DNA from: Prevotellaceae bacterium UBA1720
GTDB taxonomy: Bacteria; Bacteroidota; Bacteroidia; Bacteroidales; Bacteroidaceae
Length of the DNA: 21,592 nt
NCBI GenBank assembly: GCA_002317475.1
Contig: DCIS01000144.1
Span: forward strand, 1-21,592
Direction: 5' to 3'
Shown: piece after piece, positions 20,649-21,592 of the stretch
Layout of the letters: every line of letters begins with the position of its first letter
Numbering within the stretch: position 1 is the stretch's first letter
Notes under the pieces: model-generated
Databases searched by the model: none
Told to the model about the DNA's origin: nothing
What the model saw: the letters and a program-made list of their open reading frames with translations, nothing else
Made by a program: the position numbers and the translations under genes

Positions 20649-21592
20649 ATGTCATTTAAACCGCTGAAGACAACAATCAACGTGCAGGAGCAGATCTCCG
20701 GAATGGCCGTTCCGCGTCCCATCGTGATGCGCTATATCCAGTATCTGCGTCTCGAGCGTGGCTATTCCGGCAACACGCTGGATGCCTATGTCCGCGACCT
20801 GCAGAAACTCATCAACTATCTGGGCGATGAGGGCATTGATTTCCGGCAGATCACGCTGGAACAGTTGGATCAGTTTGCCTCGCAGATTGTCGACCTCGGT
20901 GTGACACCTCGTTCGTTGGCACGTATCCTCAGCGGAGTGCGTAGTTTCTATCGTTTTCTCACCCTGGAGCGCGAGGTAGAGACCGACCCCACCGAACTCC
21001 TGGCTACTCCCAAGATTGGCAAGCACCTGCCCGATGTGCTCTCTACGGAGGAGGTGGATGCCATCATTGCCGCTATTGATCCTGAGATGCGCGAGGCCAA
21101 GCGCGATCATGCCATCATCGAGACACTCTACAGTTGCGGTCTGCGTGTCAGCGAACTCTGTGACCTCTTGATCAGCAATCTCTATCTTGACGAGGGGTAC
21201 ATCCGTGTGCATGGCAAGGGCAACAAGGACCGTCTGATACCCATCTCCCAGGTGGCCATAGACTGCATCAGGGAGTGGTTTAAGGAGCGTGAAGAGGTAC
21301 GTGTCAAACCTGGTCATGAGGACTATGTGTTCATCTCTATGCGTCGTGGCACTAAACTCAGTCGTATCACCCTTTTTGTACGTATCAAGCAGTTGGTGGA
21401 ACTTGCTGGTATACAGAAGAATATCTCCCCACACACCTTTCGTCATTCCTTTGCCACCAGTCTGTTGGAGGGTGGAGCCAACCTGCGTGCCATACAGGCT
21501 ATGCTGGGCCATGAAAGCATCTCTACCACAGAGATTTACACCCACATTGACCGTACCCACCTTCGTGAGCAGATACTGGAGCACCATCCCCG
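20649..21592 (+). CDS. xerD: Tyrosine recombinase XerD (C-terminal end cut by window)
   Basis: The frame opens at ATG 20649 and is still open at the window end, giving 314 codons. XerC/XerD cut and rejoin DNA at dif to resolve chromosome dimers. The N-terminal SAM-like core-binding domain (about 25-115, starting MRYIQYLRLERGYSGNTLDAY) is followed by the catalytic domain. Arg166 lies in LYSCGLRVSEL, Lys190 in VHGKGNKDRLIP, His262 and Arg265 in HTFRHSF, His288 in LGHESIST, and the nucleophile Tyr297 in IYTHIDR. All six catalytic positions are present. XerD-type proteins of about this length end shortly after this point, so only a few residues are missing. The extra 25 N-terminal residues are common in Bacteroidota copies. 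Confidence 0.93.
   Translation, partial: MSFKPLKTTINVQEQISGMAVPRPIVMRYIQYLRLERGYSGNTLDAYVRDLQKLINYLGDEGIDFRQITLEQLDQFASQIVDLGVTPRSLARILSGVRSFYRFLTLEREVETDPTELLATPKIGKHLPDVLSTEEVDAIIAAIDPEMREAKRDHAIIETLYSCGLRVSELCDLLISNLYLDEGYIRVHGKGNKDRLIPISQVAIDCIREWFKEREEVRVKPGHEDYVFISMRRGTKLSRITLFVRIKQLVELAGIQKNISPHTFRHSFATSLLEGGANLRAIQAMLGHESISTTEIYTHIDRTHLREQILEHHP

Noticed and set aside
20652..21587. Open frame of 311 codons on the minus strand
   Set aside because: It is exactly antisense to xerD, whose six catalytic positions are all present on the plus strand.
1..21592. tRNA or rRNA genes
   Set aside because: No cloverleaf with a GTTC-type T-loop and acceptor pairing, and no conserved rRNA stretch, was seen by eye on either strand.

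Overview
The window looks like the chromosome of a gut- or rumen-type member of the Bacteroidales, most like Prevotella and its relatives. Three things point there. The gene order is that of the Bacteroidales envelope locus (DUF6242-like, DUF6089-like, uppS, bamA, several OmpH/Skp genes, murI). Five upstream regions carry the Bacteroidota -7 promoter element TAnnTTTG, and two of these have TTTG exactly 20 bases upstream. Many genes lack a strong Shine-Dalgarno sequence. The species call is inference; no rRNA or tRNA gene is present.

Positions 1-7349 (+) form an envelope-biogenesis block. It starts with the 3' end of a beta-propeller-like exported protein, followed by an outer-membrane protein, undecaprenyl diphosphate synthase, BamA, three consecutive Skp-like periplasmic chaperones and glutamate racemase. 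Several junctions overlap or are very tight (uppS/bamA share one base, the second and third Skp genes are 5 bases apart, the third Skp gene and murI overlap by 4), so much of it is probably one transcription unit. A bidirectional terminator (7416-7441) separates it from a convergent five-repeat DUF349 protein (7466-9322, -).

Positions 9323-14458 hold divergent promoters, a C-GCAxxG-C-C family protein, a lipoprotein with OmpA-like and TPR-like regions, a DUF4369/thioredoxin-like lipoprotein that has lost its CxxC, and a ComM/YifB AAA+ ATPase.

Positions 14459-17767 look like a small accessory island. It holds two unrecognised overlapping genes with AGA/AGG-rich codon use, a likely terminator, a 450-base AT-rich region containing a GC-rich long hairpin (15797-15840), and an orphan SF3 (P4/D5-type) helicase without primase or integrase. 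Directly behind the helicase lies an array of short tandem repeats with 10-11 bp spacing (17610-17765). This helicase-plus-array arrangement is the most interesting part of the window. It could be the origin and replication remnant of a P4-like satellite, or a domesticated system.

Positions 17768-20555 (-) are a housekeeping operon read as aroQ, O-methyltransferase, rbfA and a LolC/E-like permease. It is driven by a very good promoter (20580-20611), and two of its junctions hold short repeats. Divergent from it is xerD (20649 to the window end, +), complete through its catalytic tyrosine and cut only at the extreme C-terminus.
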